64,000 nucleotides of DNA from Flavobacteriales bacterium (lineage in GTDB: Bacteria > Bacteroidota > Bacteroidia > Flavobacteriales_F > PHOS-HE28). The notes under the pieces are model-generated. The model was not told the DNA's origin. It was given only the letters and a program-made list of their open reading frames with translations, and made no database searches. The stretch spans positions 62,001 to 126,000 of the forward strand of contig JAEUTA010000026.1 in assembly GCA_016788205.1 (NCBI GenBank), given 5' to 3'. Of the stretch, positions 15,217 to 24,186 are shown piece by piece (position 1 is the first letter of the stretch; every line of letters starts with the position of its first letter). The translations under genes and the position numbers were made by a program.

Positions 15217-17874
15217 TTAGTCCTGGGTTCCTTTCAACAATGTTACAGATCCATACCCCTCCACCGCCGGGAAATAATGGCCCTTCGCTTTGTACTTGTA
15301 GACATAGACTCCGGTGGTCGCTTCATCACCTCCATTCACGTCCCCTTTCCAAGGGAACGCCATATTATCCGTGCTGTAGATCGCCTCACCCCAGCGGTCG
15401 AAGATGATCATCTCGAACTCGTCGATGTAATGACCCACAGGGCCGAAGGTCTCATTGATGCCATCCCCGTCCGGCGTGAACGCCGAAGGGAAATAGATGT
15501 GTGCCGGGACCTTCAGCTCCACCGAATCGGTGCCGACGCAACCATTGAAGGTGGTGATGCTGAGGGTGACCCAATGATCCTCTAGGTTCAGGTAGCTGTG
15601 GTAAGCCTCATTGGTCCGGTACAAGGTGCCATCACCCATGTCCCATTTGTGCGTGAAGGCCGGTGGAACGGTAGCCGCTTTCACGTGCCAGTCATCCTGA
15701 CCCAAGTTCTCCTGTACGATATCCATGTATACGGCTTCCACTGCTACCGTTACCTCTTCCGTAAGCACCACACCACAGCGATCGCTCACGTTCACGACAT
15801 AGGTCTGGTCCTCGATCGGGATCACCTTCAGGATAGGGTCGGTCCACCCGCGGTCCACCCATTCTATCGTGTAGTAACCGGAACCGCCCAAGACCTCCAC
15901 CTGCACGTTCGAGCTATCGCCGAAGCAGATCACGTGGTCATCGGTCACTACGAGCTGGAAGGGGGAGTAATGAGGCAGGAGCGTTCGCACCTGTGCATCG
16001 CCGGAGTAGCCACACTGGTCATTCACGGTCACGGTATAGGTCTCGTCCTGTGGAACGGCCACATCCATATCATACGCGTTGGATAACACCTGACCCGCGG
16101 CGTTCATCCACGTAAGCTCATACACGCCATTACCGCCAGTGATGTCCACCACGCTGACCGATGCCGTATCACCAGCACATATCACCGTGACGTCGTCGCT
16201 GACCGTGACCACAACAGGGTCCAGCGGCTCAGTGCTCACCATCACGCTATCCTGCACGACCTCTCCACAACCCTCTGTGACGGTGACCACATAATGAACC
16301 GGCTCACTCGCTGGCACAGTCACCGTTGCCGTGCTGCCTACAACATCCCCGGCACGTGTCCACGTGTAAGTGTACACCCCATTTCCCCCTACCGTGCTGG
16401 TAACACTGATCTGATCCGTACCCAGGCAAGGGATCTGGATATCCGGTGATACGACCACTTCCAACGGATCGTACACCGGCAGTGTGACCGTGAATGAGCC
16501 GGAGATGGGCTCCACGCTGCAACCGTCGGTAACGGTAAGGTCATATGTAGTGGTCACTTCCGGCGATACCGTGATGGTCGGTGTGGTCTCCCCGGTGCTC
16601 CACTGATAACCGTAGTATCCGACACCACCACCGATCTGTGGGTCCAGCACGTTCACATCGCCGCATGTGGCGTCGATGTTCGTAAGGCCGTTCAACTGCA
16701 AAGGGAGCGGACTATCGATCACGAACTCGAACACGGTCTCCACGTTCGCGTTGGCACAAACGATGAGCTGACTGATGGTGATGACCAGATCCTCCGGACC
16801 ATCAGCATCCAGCGGGATGTCCAATTCGAATGAAACGGTGCTGTCTTCGGCAGCGAAAGTCAGCTGCGAAGGCAATGCTGGCGAATAATCCACCCCTGCC
16901 GTAGCCGCGCCGCTGATGGCGATATCCACCGTTTCCTGAAGCGAAACATCACCTTGGCGAGTGAACACCAGTTCGACGGGAACGCATCCTTCATTCATGG
17001 TATTGCCGATGACACCTGGGCCGGTTACCAGTTGTGGTATCACCTGCCCCGTGCTGGTGAAGCTGCCCGCCTCCAGGAAGACCGCCGAATCGTAGGCCGT
17101 ATCACTATCGAAATCATTGCCTGCATCACCCACTGCCAACTTGATGTGATAGGTCTCGCCGCATTGCACCAGCGCGAAGGCCGTGAGCACCGTAGTGAAC
17201 CCCCCGAAGCAGAGGGTCTGGCCGTCGGTATTGTTCACGTAATAATCCGGGTTCACGGCCGGGCAATCCGGATCCTCAGGGTCGTTCCCGGCACCGCTGT
17301 TCACGTTGGCGATCGTCACCGGTGTTACGCCATCCGGCAACACGGCGATATTGATGGCACCACCTGAATACGGACCTGCAATGCCTGGGCCGCTCAGGAA
17401 AAAGCCGAACGCATCATTAAAGCTGCAAACGAAGGAGGGATACTCCTCCGACCCGAATACGTAGCGGAACTTGAGCGAATCGCCCGTGGGCACGAAATCG
17501 AATTCGAGAATGGAATAATTGGTGATGGGACCGCCGACGATGGCCTCCAAGTCGGGATCATTGCCATTGTTCTCCAGGTCGTCCGACGAAAAGTTGGTTT
17601 CGGGCCCTACGACCGATGCTGCGAAGCCCGAGGAGAGTATCACACCAGCATCCAGACCCAAATCGCCTGTCTGCGTGAAAGAAGCCGCCCCCTGCTCGAT
17701 GGTATTGGGCACGGCCACACCGTTGTAAACGATGTTACTTACTGATACCCCACCGCCAAGCAGGACATTCTGAAGCAACTCCGCCGGGGTCATGCTCTCG
17801 TCCACGGCCAATTGGGCCATCGCGCCGAACGACAAGGAAGAAGCGACCAAGAGTGATAAGGCTCGAAAGCGCAT
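15217..17874 (-). CDS. Second choice-of-anchor-L secreted protein with type B T9SS C-terminus
   Basis: 885 residues, a tandem paralog of the next gene with the same plan. The signal peptide is RALSLLVASSLSFGAMAQ. The choice-of-anchor-L domain (about 20-290) includes MTPAELLQNVLLGGGVSVSN, FRYVFGSEEYPSFVCSFNDA and YHIKLAVGDAGND. A series of beta-sandwich repeats follows (GGNGVYTYTW, GGNGVYELTW, GGSGYYTIEW), then a PKD-like segment (FTHKWDMGDGT) and a TIGR04131-type end (YFPSAFTPDGDGINETF, IIFDRWGEAIYS). I chose the ATG at 17874 for its signal peptide. The middle repeats differ from the sister gene, as expected after duplication followed by repeat turnover. Confidence 0.9.
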   Translation of the reverse strand: MRFRALSLLVASSLSFGAMAQLAVDESMTPAELLQNVLLGGGVSVSNIVYNGVAVPNTIEQGAASFTQTGDLGLDAGVILSSGFAASVVGPETNFSSDDLENNGNDPDLEAIVGGPITNYSILEFDFVPTGDSLKFRYVFGSEEYPSFVCSFNDAFGFFLSGPGIAGPYSGGAINIAVLPDGVTPVTIANVNSGAGNDPEDPDCPAVNPDYYVNNTDGQTLCFGGFTTVLTAFALVQCGETYHIKLAVGDAGNDFDSDTAYDSAVFLEAGSFTSTGQVIPQLVTGPGVIGNTMNEGCVPVELVFTRQGDVSLQETVDIAISGAATAGVDYSPALPSQLTFAAEDSTVSFELDIPLDADGPEDLVITISQLIVCANANVETVFEFVIDSPLPLQLNGLTNIDATCGDVNVLDPQIGGGVGYYGYQWSTGETTPTITVSPEVTTTYDLTVTDGCSVEPISGSFTVTLPVYDPLEVVVSPDIQIPCLGTDQISVTSTVGGNGVYTYTWTRAGDVVGSTATVTVPASEPVHYVVTVTEGCGEVVQDSVMVSTEPLDPVVVTVSDDVTVICAGDTASVSVVDITGGNGVYELTWMNAAGQVLSNAYDMDVAVPQDETYTVTVNDQCGYSGDAQVRTLLPHYSPFQLVVTDDHVICFGDSSNVQVEVLGGSGYYTIEWVDRGWTDPILKVIPIEDQTYVVNVSDRCGVVLTEEVTVAVEAVYMDIVQENLGQDDWHVKAATVPPAFTHKWDMGDGTLYRTNEAYHSYLNLEDHWVTLSITTFNGCVGTDSVELKVPAHIYFPSAFTPDGDGINETFGPVGHYIDEFEMIIFDRWGEAIYSTDNMAFPWKGDVNGGDEATTGVYVYKYKAKGHYFPAVEGYGSVTLLKGTQD

Positions 17875-17983
17875 CCGGGAGCGGTAAGAGTGGTGAAAAT
17901 ACAGGTTCGTCGCTTTGTTTGACCCCCCGATCGGCAAAATGGTTGCCTAGCCGTGGGAGCCCTAACCCTCCCGAACGCCCGGC

Positions 17984-17991
17984 TATCTTTG
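17984..17991 (+). promoter_or_regulatory. -7 promoter element (TATCTTTG) of the M20 peptidase gene
   Basis: Perfect TAnnTTTG match, 24 bases upstream of the GTG at 18016. Transcription would start downstream of the only in-frame ATG (17953), so the element argues for the GTG start. Confidence 0.6.
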
Positions 17992-18015
17992 GCCACCCTA
18001 AACCCCGCATCACCC

Positions 18016-19386
18016 GTGCAAGCCATCGACAGCTACATCAAGGCCAACGAGGACCGCTTCCTGAACGAACTGCTGGACCTGCTCCGCATCCCCAGCGTGA
18101 GCGCGGACCCCAAGTACAAGGCCGATGTGGCCCGCTGCGCACAGGAAGTGAAGAAGCGCATGGAGGAAGCCGGTCTGGACAAGGTGGAGGTGTGCCCCAC
18201 CGCAGGGCACCCTATCGTGTACGGTGAAAAGATCATCGATCCTTCGAAACCTACCGTGCTCGTCTATGGCCACTACGACGTGCAGCCGCCCGATCCTCTG
18301 GACCTCTGGCACAGCGGACCCTTCGAGCCGGTGATCAAAGACGGCATGATCTACGCTCGTGGCAGCGCCGACGACAAAGGCCAGTTCTACATGCACATCA
18401 AGGCGGTGGAGAGTATGGTGAAGAACAACGGCCTGCCTTGCAACGTGAAGGTGATGATCGAAGGCGAAGAGGAGGTCGGCAGCGACAACCTCGGCACCTT
18501 CGTGAAGAACAACAAGGAACGCCTGAAGGCTGATGTGGTGCTTATCAGTGATACGGCCATGATCGCCAACGATGTGCCCAGCATCAACACCGGATTACGG
18601 GGCCTCAGCTACGTGGAAGTGGAAGTGACCGGCCCGAACCGCGACCTGCACAGCGGGGTGTACGGTGGTGCTGTGGCGAACCCCATCAACGCCTTGTGCG
18701 AGATGATCGCCAGCCTGCACGATAAAGACCGGAAGATCACCGTGCCCGGTTTCTACGAGGCGGTGAAGGAGTTGAGCAAGGCCGAGCGCGATGCCCTGGC
18801 CGAAGCGCCCTTCGATCTGGAGGCCTACAAGAAAGATCTGGAAGTGAACGACGTGCGTGGCGAGACCGGCTACACCAGTGAGGAACGCAGCAGCATCCGC
18901 CCCACCTTGGATGTTAACGGCATCTGGGGCGGCTACATCGGCGAGGGAGCCAAGACCGTGCTCCCCAGCAAGGCCTACGCGAAACTGAGCATGCGTCTGG
19001 TGCCGAACCAAAAGAGCGATGCCATCACCAAGCTCTTCAAGGACCACTTCGAGAAGATCGCGCCTCCGGGCATCAGGGTGGTGGTGAAACCGCACCACGG
19101 CGGCGAAGCAGCGGTGACGCCGATCGACAGCGCAGCCTACCAAGCGGCCAGCAAGGCCATGGAGGAGACCTTTGGCAAGAAGCCCATCCCTACGCGTGGC
19201 GGTGGAAGCATCCCGATCGTGGCCCTCTTCGAAGCGGAGCTAGGCCTGAAGACGGTGCTCTTCGGTTTCGGTCTGGATAGCGACAACATCCACAGCCCGA
19301 ACGAGAAGTACGGCGTGTTCAACTATTTTCAGGGGATCAAGACCATCCCGCGCTTCTTCCAGCACTATGCGGCTTCGGGGAAGTAG
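18016..19386 (+). CDS. M20-family dipeptidase
   Basis: 456 residues. Binuclear zinc peptidase motifs are in order: VLVYGHYDVQPPDPLDLW (first metal His and catalytic Asp), RGSADDKGQ (bridging Asp) and MIEGEEEVGSDNL (Glu-Glu base/metal). A dimerisation domain and C-terminal metal His (GLDSDNIHSPNEKYG) follow. This matches the CNDP-like/PepV-like dipeptidase group, and the lack of a signal peptide fits a cytoplasmic enzyme. I chose GTG 18016 (VQAIDSYIKANEDRFLNEL) because the family N-terminus begins there and a promoter element sits between it and the upstream ATG at 17953. The 3' end overlaps the next gene by 20 bases. Confidence 0.92.
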   Translation: MQAIDSYIKANEDRFLNELLDLLRIPSVSADPKYKADVARCAQEVKKRMEEAGLDKVEVCPTAGHPIVYGEKIIDPSKPTVLVYGHYDVQPPDPLDLWHSGPFEPVIKDGMIYARGSADDKGQFYMHIKAVESMVKNNGLPCNVKVMIEGEEEVGSDNLGTFVKNNKERLKADVVLISDTAMIANDVPSINTGLRGLSYVEVEVTGPNRDLHSGVYGGAVANPINALCEMIASLHDKDRKITVPGFYEAVKELSKAERDALAEAPFDLEAYKKDLEVNDVRGETGYTSEERSSIRPTLDVNGIWGGYIGEGAKTVLPSKAYAKLSMRLVPNQKSDAITKLFKDHFEKIAPPGIRVVVKPHHGGEAAVTPIDSAAYQAASKAMEETFGKKPIPTRGGGSIPIVALFEAELGLKTVLFGFGLDSDNIHSPNEKYGVFNYFQGIKTIPRFFQHYAASGK

Positions 19387-19864
19387 GGTGCTGGGATCAG
19401 GGGCAAGGGCAGGCGCAGGGGCATTGCTCCTGGCCCTGCTCCTGCCCCTTTCTTCCTGCTTCAGCTACAAACAAGTTGAACTGAAGGATGTGACCAACAT
19501 CCAAGTGGAGCGCATGGATGCGCAGGGCATCGCGGTGCGCGTGGATGCCTATCTCGACAACCCGAACGGCTACAAGATCCATGTGCTGGACCCCGATGTG
19601 GACCTGTTCGTGAACGACAAGTTCATCGGCAAAGGGTTGCTGGATACGGCGCTGGTACTGGAGAAGAAGAAGGCGCAGATCTATACCATACCGATGCATG
19701 CCGAACTGGAGGGTGGTGCTTTGTTGATGCTCTTGCTTTCCGGTGCGCTCAATGGCGATGACGTGAAGCTGAAGGCCACCGGGACCGTGGTGGGCAAGGC
19801 TTCGTTCCTGCGGAAACGGTTCCCGTTCGAGCTGGAGGAGACGATCAGCTTGGGCGATCAGTAG
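19367..19864 (+). CDS. LEA type 2 (WHy-domain) lipoprotein
   Basis: 165 residues with a lipoprotein signal (LLLALLLPLSSC, Cys about 31). The body is a single LEA-14/WHy-like beta sandwich with family marks VRVDAYLDNPNGYKIHVLDPDVD (in part), a small-residue-rich middle (ELEGGALLMLLLSGALNG) and KATGTVVGKASFLRKRFPF. WHy-domain proteins are linked to desiccation or stress tolerance, but the role in Bacteroidota is unclear. The start lies inside the last codons of the dipeptidase gene. Bases around 19385-19446 encoding the signal are low-complexity purine/GC repeats (AGGGGCAAGGGCAGGCGC). Confidence 0.75.
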   Translation: MRLRGSRVLGSGARAGAGALLLALLLPLSSCFSYKQVELKDVTNIQVERMDAQGIAVRVDAYLDNPNGYKIHVLDPDVDLFVNDKFIGKGLLDTALVLEKKKAQIYTIPMHAELEGGALLMLLLSGALNGDDVKLKATGTVVGKASFLRKRFPFELEETISLGDQ

Positions 19865-19869
19865 GGGGG

Positions 19870-19942
19870 CTTTTCACCGCAGAGGCGCTGAGACGCAGAG
19901 GTTCGCAGAGTTCTGGTCTCTGGGAAAGAGAGGCGCTGAGGA
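19870..19942. repeat. CAGAG-rich dispersed intergenic repeat
   Basis: The gap between two convergent genes holds irregular copies of a CGCAGAGG/CGCTGAG word (ACCGCAGAGGCGCTGAGACG, GCAGAGGTTCGCAGAG, AGAGAGGCGCTGAGG). A related CACAGAGGCACAGAGG block lies at 31785-31817. From memory, such CAGAG words occur in intergenic DNA of many environmental bacteria; I know no function. Confidence 0.6.
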
Positions 19943-19971
19943 TCCGCTTGCGCGGATGGAATGTGCAAGCT

Positions 19972-20550
19972 CTAATGCTCGATCACGATCGGTTCCCGCG
20001 CCACCACTACCGGAACACCGAAAAGTCCGTTCGCCTCGGTGATGCTCATGCCGTTGCCGATGATCGGGTACTGATCGCGGTAGACCGCGCGAGCAAATGG
20101 GTAGGCTTGTAGGTGATCGTCCTTGAACTCGTAGTGAACAAAGCTGCCTGCCTGTTCGACGCGGCGCACGATGTGTTCCGCAGTGGTCTCTGGTCCATGG
20201 AACAGGAAATTCAACCAGAGGAACAGAGCCGTCAAGATCGGGCCGACCGCGAGCAGGTTGAAGAGGAACCACTCCAAGCGCTCCATGCCCAACCACAGTC
20301 CTGAGCGTAGATAAGGGAGCAGGTTACCCACGAAGCACAGGAACAGGAATACGCGGAGCAGGACCGTAGGATCCATCAACGTCCATGTGACCACCGTGAA
20401 GAGCGAGCCGATCGTGCTGAACACACCCACGACCATCAGCGTGCCGGGCCACGACTGGTCACGCACCCGCGCTTCCACGGTGCGCTGTTGATGCTCGCCG
20501 CCAGCACCGGGCCTGTAGCGTTGCGGGCTGGTGTTGTTTTGAAGTGGCAT
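19972..20550 (-). CDS. Three-helix membrane protein of unknown function
   Basis: 192 residues. A basic, hydrophilic N-terminus ([20 protein letters not shown]) is followed by three hydrophobic segments (about 38-60, 63-82, 95-115). A soluble C-terminal half (about 120-192) ends [13 protein letters not shown] do not recognise a family. The start codon shares bases with the start of the divergent DUF255 gene (CATG at 20548-20551), which leaves no room for a promoter between them, so an internal start such as MVVGVF at about 20436 is possible. Confidence 0.6.
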   Translation of the reverse strand: MPLQNNTSPQRYRPGAGGEHQQRTVEARVRDQSWPGTLMVVGVFSTIGSLFTVVTWTLMDPTVLLRVFLFLCFVGNLLPYLRSGLWLGMERLEWFLFNLLAVGPILTALFLWLNFLFHGPETTAEHIVRRVEQAGSFVHYEFKDDHLQAYPFARAVYRDQYPIIGNGMSITEANGLFGVPVVVAREPIVIEH

Positions 20551-22684
20551 GTGGAGGGCTCTTCGGGTGGTCGTCGTTGCGGCACTGGTCGCAGCGGGTT
20601 GCGCACCACGCGGCGATCAGCGTTCCACCGCGCCGAAGCTAGACAGCATGACCACACACACCAATCGCCTCGTGCACGAAAGCAGCCCCTACCTGCTGCA
20701 ACATGCGCACAATCCGGTGGATTGGTACCCGTGGGGTGAAGAGGCTTTCGCGAAAGCGCGCGCCGAGAACAAGCTGGTGCTGGTGAGCGTGGGCTACAGC
20801 AGCTGCCACTGGTGCCACGTGATGGAACGCGAGTGCTTCGAGAACGAAGCTGTAGCCCAGGTGATGAACGAGCGGTTCGTCTGCATCAAGGTGGATCGCG
20901 AAGAGCGGCCCGACGTGGACAACGTGTACATGACCGCCGTGCAGTTGATGACCCAACGTGGTGGCTGGCCGCTGAACTGTTTCACCCTGCCCGATGGACG
21001 GCCGGTGTATGGAGGCACTTACTTCCCCGCACCGCAATGGATCCAAGTGCTGAACCAGCTCGCGGACACGTACGCCAACGATCCCGAGCGTACCATGGAG
21101 TACGCCACGCAGCTGCACCGGGGCGTGGTGGCACAAAGCCTCGTTCGTTCTTCGGTAGATGGCGATGACCCCGGTCGCGAGGACCTGCGCCGCATGGTGG
21201 ATGCCTGGTCGAAGCAGATCGACAACGTGGATGGTGGACCGGACAAGGTGCCGAAGTTCCCGATGCCGAACAACTACCAGTTCCTGCTGCGCTACGCGTG
21301 GCTCACGAACGATCCGGCCTGGAAGCGGCATGTGGAGCTCACCCTCGACAAGATGGCGCTCGGCGGGATCTTCGATCAGGTGGGTGGAGGCTTCGCGCGA
21401 TACAGCACCGATGGCATCTGGAAAGCGCCGCACTTCGAGAAGATGCTCTACGACAACGCACAGCTCGTATCGCTTTACAGTCAGGCGTATCAGGCATTCG
21501 GAAAGCCGCTCTACAAAGCGACGATCGAACGCACACTCGCTTTCATCGAACGTGAGATGGCATCGGCGGAAGGTGCGTTCTACAGCGCGCTCGATGCCGA
21601 TACGGAAGGCGAAGAGGGCCGCTTCTATGTGTGGACAGAAGATGAACTGCAAACCACGCTCGGTGATGACTTCGACTTCGCCGCGAAGTACTACAATGTG
21701 AATTCGCGCGGGCTGTGGGAACACGGCCGATACATCCTGCTGCGCCAACACGACGATGCCACGTTCGCGGCACAGAACGGCATCGCGCAAGAAGAGCTCG
21801 CAAAGCGTGTCGAGCGAATCAATGCTACGTTGCTCGCTGCACGTGAACAGCGCGAACGCCCCGGTCTCGACGACAAATCGTTGACCTCGTGGAACGCGCT
21901 GATGGTTCAGGCGTACTGCGATGCGTACGAAGTGCTGGGTGATGAAAAGCAACTCGCCAAAGCGGTTCGCGCGATGGAACTCATCCTCGCGAAATGCAAA
22001 CGCACCAACGGCGGACTGTGGCATCTCTACAAATTGCAGACCCCGGGTCAAGGCCCGGGGGGCAAAGCCAGCATCAACGGGTACCTGGAAGATTACTGCT
22101 TCACCATTGAGGCGTTGATCGCATTGTACAGCATCACCTTCGAAGAACGGTGGTTACACGAAGCACGCGCACTGGCCGAACATGCGATCCGCCATTTCCA
22201 CGATGAGGAGACCGGCATGTTCCACTTCACCAGTGATCTTGATCCCGCATTGATCGCGCGGCCGACCGAGTTGCACGACAACGTGATCCCGGCCTCCAAC
22301 AGCAGCATGGCCAAAGGGCTCTTCCTCCTCGGCCAGCTCTTCGACGATGAACGCTACCAGGCGATGAGCGACCGTATGCTCCGCGCCATGACCGCTCAAT
22401 TCCCCACCTACCCTACCGGCCATTCCAACTGGGCGCAACTGCTGCTGATGCACGCCTTCCCATTCAACGAGATCGCCATCACCGGACCGGAAGCGCGCAC
22501 GCTTCGCCGCGGATTCGCATCGCACTTCCTGCCGAACCGTCTCTTCCTCGGATGCACCACGCCGAGCGAATTGCCGTTGTTGAAGGACAAGACCCTCCCA
22601 GCCAGTACGATCTTTGTCTGCGTAGAGAAGGCCTGTCAATTGCCTGTGACCACCGTGGATGCCGCCTTGAACCTGATCGAATGA
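20549..22684 (+). CDS. DUF255 (YyaL/SPATA20-like) thioredoxin-fold protein, exported lipoprotein form
   Basis: 711 residues. The N-terminal thioredoxin-like domain opens [21 protein letters not shown] in part and carries the CHWC motif in [13 protein letters not shown] long (alpha/alpha)6-barrel region like N-acylglucosamine epimerases follows ([20 protein letters not shown] in part, [23 protein letters not shown]). This start adds a lipoprotein signal, [12 protein letters not shown]; without it the protein would begin at the ATG at 20648. The biochemical role of the family is unsettled. An extra LQTPGQGPG (encoded around 22032-22062) interrupts the usual [16 protein letters not shown] spacing and coincides with a GC palindrome. 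Its stop overlaps the next start (ATGA). Confidence 0.85.
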   Translation: MWRALRVVVVAALVAAGCAPRGDQRSTAPKLDSMTTHTNRLVHESSPYLLQHAHNPVDWYPWGEEAFAKARAENKLVLVSVGYSSCHWCHVMERECFENEAVAQVMNERFVCIKVDREERPDVDNVYMTAVQLMTQRGGWPLNCFTLPDGRPVYGGTYFPAPQWIQVLNQLADTYANDPERTMEYATQLHRGVVAQSLVRSSVDGDDPGREDLRRMVDAWSKQIDNVDGGPDKVPKFPMPNNYQFLLRYAWLTNDPAWKRHVELTLDKMALGGIFDQVGGGFARYSTDGIWKAPHFEKMLYDNAQLVSLYSQAYQAFGKPLYKATIERTLAFIEREMASAEGAFYSALDADTEGEEGRFYVWTEDELQTTLGDDFDFAAKYYNVNSRGLWEHGRYILLRQHDDATFAAQNGIAQEELAKRVERINATLLAAREQRERPGLDDKSLTSWNALMVQAYCDAYEVLGDEKQLAKAVRAMELILAKCKRTNGGLWHLYKLQTPGQGPGGKASINGYLEDYCFTIEALIALYSITFEERWLHEARALAEHAIRHFHDEETGMFHFTSDLDPALIARPTELHDNVIPASNSSMAKGLFLLGQLFDDERYQAMSDRMLRAMTAQFPTYPTGHSNWAQLLLMHAFPFNEIAITGPEARTLRRGFASHFLPNRLFLGCTTPSELPLLKDKTLPASTIFVCVEKACQLPVTTVDAALNLIE
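22041..22060. repeat. GC-rich palindromic repeat inside the DUF255 coding sequence
   Basis: CCCCGGGTCAAGGCCCGGGG forms a 9-bp stem (one G-T pair) with a two-base loop. It encodes part of LQTPGQGPG, about nine residues that do not belong to the family consensus, and it keeps the reading frame. It looks like an inserted palindromic element. Confidence 0.6.
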
Positions 22685-23583
22685 TCCGCGCCTCCCTCCT
22701 TTTCCTCATCGCCCTGCTGTGCCCCACCACGCACGGCCAGGCCCTGCTCATCCTGCCCGAACCCAGCGATGTGCACGACCTACATTTCAACCCGCTCTTC
22801 ATCCAGCGCAACAACATCGCCACCATCATCGGCCAACGCATGGTGAAGCGCGACGGCGAACCGATGCGCGAGCGCAACGAGAAGTACCTCTACCGTTTCA
22901 ATCCGAGCGGCCTGCCCGTCTACAGCAACAACTCGTTCGGCAAACCCGGCACCGGTCACGACACGGCCAGCACCACCTACACTTACGATACTGCAGGTCG
23001 CATCCGCCGTCGGTTGCGCAACGACCTGAACGGTCATTATGCCTACGATGTGGAACTGGACGATCAGGGCCGCGCGATCCGCGAGACGTACACGCGCGTG
23101 GAGAACCTTGGTACCGATCGCTACAACCTGATCCCGGGAAAGGTGACCGAGATCAGCGATGAGCACTTCCGCTACGAAGCGGTGAACGACAGCACCGCGC
23201 GCAAGCTCTTCACCAACAACCACGGTCTGCCCTTCCGCGAGCAGGTGTTCGCGAAGAACAAGCTGGGCTACCTCAAGAGCATCGAAGACCGCTACCTCAT
23301 CAGCAACCGCCGCTCGCGCATCACGTTCCGCTACGACGAGAAGGGCCGCCTTACCGAGCGCGTTGAACAACCCGACCTCGACAAGCCGAACACCACTAAG
23401 CGCACTTGGGCGTATGACCAGGCCGGCAACGTGATCACCGGTTTCCTCTGGCACGATGAACGCCAGATCGAGCGCGACGAATACCTCTACGACGACCACA
23501 CCATGGAACTCACCGCACGGCTGACGAAGGACCTGGCTTCCGGCGTGATCCATGTGGTACGCTTCACCACCGAACGGCGATGA
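22681..23583 (+). CDS. Exported RHS/YD-repeat-like protein of unknown function
   Basis: 300 residues with a signal peptide ([15 protein letters not shown]). The body contains several YxYDxxGR-type strands reminiscent of RHS/YD repeats: [47 protein letters not shown] and [14 protein letters not shown] short stack of such beta-hairpins binds carbohydrate or forms a small shell in other systems, but no toxin or cage domain is present. Start and stop codons overlap both neighbours (ATGA), so it is co-translated with the DUF255 lipoprotein and the repeat protein downstream. Confidence 0.65.
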   Translation: MIRASLLFLIALLCPTTHGQALLILPEPSDVHDLHFNPLFIQRNNIATIIGQRMVKRDGEPMRERNEKYLYRFNPSGLPVYSNNSFGKPGTGHDTASTTYTYDTAGRIRRRLRNDLNGHYAYDVELDDQGRAIRETYTRVENLGTDRYNLIPGKVTEISDEHFRYEAVNDSTARKLFTNNHGLPFREQVFAKNKLGYLKSIEDRYLISNRRSRITFRYDEKGRLTERVEQPDLDKPNTTKRTWAYDQAGNVITGFLWHDERQIERDEYLYDDHTMELTARLTKDLASGVIHVVRFTTERR

Positions 23584-24080
23584 GGACGTTGATCGCACTT
23601 GCCCTATTCGTGAACAGCGCGATGGCGTTCGCACAACAGAGCGTGGTGCGTTTCGCCTACGGCCCGTTCGGCAACATCGGCGACGCGGCGTACGTGGTGG
23701 AGAAGGACCGCATCTACCAAGCCTGCGGACCCTTCGGCACCAAAGGCCCGTGCATCTATGTGTTCACGGCCGATGAAGTGTTCCATAGCGCCGATGCCTT
23801 CGGCACACGCGGCCAATGCGCGTACAAACTCGAAGGCGACAAATTCACGCGCAGCAGCGGCAGCTTCTGCACCAAAGGCTCGTGCGAGTTGATGCTGGAG
23901 AAGCAGAAGATCTTCCGCGGCGATGGTGCGTTCTGCAACAAGGCCGAAGGTGCCTTCGTGCTGGACGGCAACACCATCTTCCTCGCCGAAGGCCCGTTCT
24001 GCAACAAGACGGACGCCATCTTCCAGGCGCAGGGCGATGTGCCGATGATCGCGCTGCTGGCGATCTTGGCGGGGTGGTGA
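23580..24080 (+). CDS. Secreted protein of five GPFGTKG-type repeats
   Basis: 166 residues with a signal peptide (ALALFVNSAMAFAQ). The mature part is built of about five 20-22-residue repeats with core (G/S)xF(G/C)(T/N)Kxxx: ACGPFGTKGPCIYVF, ADAFGTRGQCAYKL, SGSFCTKGSCELML, DGAFCNKAEGAFVL, EGPFCNKTDAIF. Each is followed by a short strand ending in IF or VF. Cysteines move through the repeats in register, suggesting a beta-solenoid with a Cys ladder. The C-terminal end (MIALLAILAGW) is hydrophobic. I know no named family. Confidence 0.65.
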   Translation: MRTLIALALFVNSAMAFAQQSVVRFAYGPFGNIGDAAYVVEKDRIYQACGPFGTKGPCIYVFTADEVFHSADAFGTRGQCAYKLEGDKFTRSSGSFCTKGSCELMLEKQKIFRGDGAFCNKAEGAFVLDGNTIFLAEGPFCNKTDAIFQAQGDVPMIALLAILAGW

Positions 24081-24186
24081 TCCGCCTCGTGGAGAAGCAC
24101 TCGAGAACGAGTAGCTTTAGTGAAGGTCCAGAATGATCGACCGGATCGGTAGTGGCCCAGTGCACGACCAACAGTTCATCGAACAC

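Noticed and set aside
17953-18015. ATG start of the M20 peptidase at 17953
   Set aside because: A perfect promoter -7 element lies between it and the GTG at 18016, and the extra residues do not resemble the family.
19870-19942. The CAGAG words as a CRISPR array
   Set aside because: Repeats are irregular, 8-12 bases long, and there are no unique spacers of constant length or cas genes.
20639-22051. A 470-codon minus-strand open frame
   Set aside because: It is antisense to the DUF255 gene, whose protein has clear family motifs; the antisense product has none.
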